From NCBI RefSeq assembly GCF_018991925.1, contig NW_024756914.1, positions 3,612,848 to 3,676,847 on the forward strand: a stretch of 64,000 bases of DNA, written 5' to 3'. The translations under genes and the position numbers were made by a program. Numbering within the stretch: the stretch's first letter is position 1; every line of letters starts with the position of its first letter. A model generated the notes under the pieces. It saw only the letters and a program-made list of their open reading frames with translations. It made no database searches and had not been told where the DNA came from. Positions 61,305 to 64,000 of the stretch are shown piece by piece. Origin of the DNA: Homarus americanus (taxonomy: Eukaryota > Arthropoda > Malacostraca > Decapoda > Nephropidae).

Positions 61305-64000
61305 TTGCTCTATTGAATTTGTCTACCCGGTAATATAGAGTGTCTTGGAAACACTCCTCTTCTGTAATCACAATGTGTATGTTTGTCTTATTTTATAGCT
61401 GCAACTGTTTTGTCATGTACAGCATTAATCCAGATTAATAATACATGCCTCTTTATTTTATGCCTGACATTTAAGAAGATAACTGTTTGGGAATATAGTA
61501 ACATAACTTCTATGTTTCATATTGATGGTAATGACAGAAATAATTATTTTCTACAACATCTTTCCTGGAGTATCTTTGACTGAACTTTGCAGTAGCTGCC
61601 AATCATACATGGTCTAGATAAAGTATCAGAACATCATTCATTAACTGTGCTTTTGGATCAGCATGAAATTCCTTGCCTTATGCATGTGTCGTTGGAGTGC
61701 AGTATACTGTATATCTAGTTTGTATGGCAGTGCAGCATTGTCGAGTGGCTTTCTTGCCACTTCAGTGTTGGCATACTTCAGTAAATATTCAGTACCTTTG
61801 ATTAGATCTATTTCCTTGCCAGGACAGATTTAAGGTTGACAAAGTTTTTACATGAATTTTGTGGGTGTGAGCAACAGTACAATATTTGTTATATTGCTTA
61901 TAACATTGAACTAAGTGATAAGTTGATTGTCGACAATTGATGAGCTATGAAGCCTAAACTTTAACTAATCTTATTGAAATGCATTTTATATTGATAGGCC
62001 AGGCTGGCTACAATTCTTGTTGATCATTAGAATGGTGATACAATATAGTGCCTGATTCATTTTGTAACCATGATATATTCTTACATTTCCTCTTCAGATG
62101 ATTGTAGCTTTAATAGTGTAAGGATGAAAAAAAGACCTTTAGTTTCAATTACTTTATATTAGTTTCTTTTTGTGAAGAAGTTAGATTTCTAGTGGCTTCT
62201 TTAATTTTTTCAACCTTATGAAGTTGTAATTATTACAATTTGGGAAGTACTGTAGTTATTAAATTTTAGACTAAATCCGTGAATCCAACATGCTCTGTTT
62301 GCACCCCCAGCACTGTCAAGACAATGTAAGACTGACACAGCAGTCCACTGGTCATGTACATACAGTGCCTAACTTCTCTTATAGTATATTGTACTATTTT
62401 AATAAATTGAAGTATGATTTTAGTAGACATATGTTCAAAGAACAGGTTTAATTTTTGGATGTTTGCCATTTGTTTTTTATTTTTCTCCTAGTACCCATTA
62501 CTCACAAGAAATTTTGCCTGAAAGTATGAAGAGGTTGTGGCTTTTAGCAGTACTGTACCAGGCATACTGAAAACAACCAGATTGACTGTAATTTACTACG
62601 TATAAGTCTATCTCTATGCAGATAAACCTCAAGATATATAGGTAGCAACTTTTTGTTCTGTGTGCTTTAATAGAATGGTGTTGGTTGATATGTAATCCAT
62701 ATAATGAAGGATATTTATCTTAGAAAGCTTGCAATACTTTTCATTACAAATGGATTTTAGCTATCATTTATCATTTGTGAAATTTTTTTATTGATGTATT
62801 TTTATGCCTCAAGTACACATGCCATGGAAGCATTTTGATTCGCTCCCATATCTCTGTCCGTCCCACCCAAAGTTGTTAGCAAAATGTACCCAGAATATAG
62901 CATTGAAATTTTGCAGGCTTCTTTACAGGTATATTTGAATTACCTGAAGAGGTTCTATACTGTAGATTTATTTTTTTGCCCCATTGAAGGCATGCGTGTT
63001 CCACAATTTTACTTTATTTATTTATTTTTTTTTATGCTTATTGGATATTACCAAGTTTCAAATACTCACCTTGTACTGGTACTTGTACACTAAGTGATAT
63101 GAGTAATGTATAATTTGGCAGTTACCAGATATGTGATTCTTCACTTTCAAAGTCCTAGATATTTTCTTTGTCAGGTTGAATGCTCCTGAAAAATATATTC
63201 AAAGGTAGCAAAGCAATTGGCTGTTGCTTAAGAACCTCAACCTCTTCATTTTTTTGGCAGTTGGGTCTACTCTAGTCTAAGGAAAGTGCTGAAAGGATTT
63301 GTTGGTTGTGGTGGTGTGTTTACTGGGGAGAGTTCAGGCACCTCAAAAGTTTGATACTGTACTGTATAATGTGCCCTTAATGAGCTGTTTTAGAAATTGC
63401 AAATACAGTATGTATAAGCTTTTACCTTGGTTGAGTAGGAATGTAAAGTTGCATGAAATCATGTGTGAATTATGGTAGAAATGCAAGAAATATCTTTTAA
63501 TATAATTTTAGACCAAATATCTTGCACCACACTTACAGCCAGGTATATTTATCATGTTACAGGTTACTCATTTTCTTCTGGAATATTAATAATTCATTGA
63601 AAATCATCCTTTCCATTGTGATACTCTTGATTCTCACCAAGTAAAGAGTGTTAGAAGTAAATTGGACTTTTAAGGAACCGAACTCTCCTCAAAAAATTTG
63701 TGTGCATTTGTTGAAGTGAATGGTTTACCAGTGTGTGATTTATGTTTTTGTAATTTATAATGCAAGCATTGCTTATATGCATTTAAAAGCTTTGGATATT
63801 GATTTCCTTCATGCCTCTTTGAATTATAGGATGTTCTTCCCTTTCCAAAACATACAGTACTCATTCTTGGAAAGGGAAGGAAGAAGGTCCTGCTCCCAGT
63901 CAGTGTAATGTGAGTCAGGTAGTTACATGACTTGCTGCTACATTACATTGTTCATAATTATACTGTGACTCATTTTTTTCCTTCCATAGAGGAAAGGAAT

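Larger units (their letters stand above)
58850..64000. other. AT-rich 3' flank, no supported gene
   Basis: No conserved protein segment was found. The last bases contain a good acceptor (CATTTTTTTCCTTCCATAG at 63971-63989), so a further exon, of MTHFSD or a neighbour, may begin at 63990. Confidence 0.4.

Overview
The window is eukaryotic genomic DNA. Split genes with GT-AG introns, many microsatellites, cut-and-paste transposons and internal (CCTAA)n/(TTAGG)n tracts point to an arthropod. The density of simple repeats together with the transposon mix suggests a decapod crustacean, but that is inference and no species can be named from the sequence alone. Nothing looks prokaryotic: there are no operons, CRISPR arrays or ribosome binding sites.

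Positions 1 to about 34,000 hold no protein gene that I can support. The stretch is dominated by microsatellites (GT, GA, AAT, TA) and minisatellites with units of about 18 to 56 bp. The largest are the 18/36-bp array at 4.4-4.9 kb and the 18/20-bp array at 23.5-24.2 kb. Most open frames here come from repeats. One possible minus-strand promoter and first exon, with an NRF1-type palindrome and a strong splice donor, lies near 22.4-22.6 kb. From 27 to 34 kb come a foldback element, a decayed non-LTR retrotransposon, a second non-LTR fragment, and one hAT-like element inserted inside another.

Positions 35,375-36,937 carry a single-exon gene for a coiled-coil protein that I recognise as CCDC112-like. 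It is followed by two small TA-flanked elements. One of these (37,079-37,397) is a deletion derivative of the Tigger/pogo transposon found 5 kb downstream (42,108-44,404), which carries a broken transposase.

Positions 45,548-58,849 carry a plus-strand gene, MTHFSD (methenyltetrahydrofolate synthetase domain-containing protein). I reconstructed 11 coding exons whose phases join without a break to give 586 codons before the stop. The N-terminal half is the MTHFS-like fold. It is followed by an RG-rich linker and two RNA-recognition motifs encoded by a tandemly duplicated exon pair. The vertebrate protein as I know it has one RRM and is near 380 residues, so the duplication is the most notable coding feature here. 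Its introns host a nested TA-flanked element, a Buster/ZBED5-like hAT with an exact 8-bp target duplication, and another TA-flanked element ending 51 bp before an exon. Positions 58,850-64,000 are AT-rich with no supported gene. A possible splice acceptor lies at the very end of the window.
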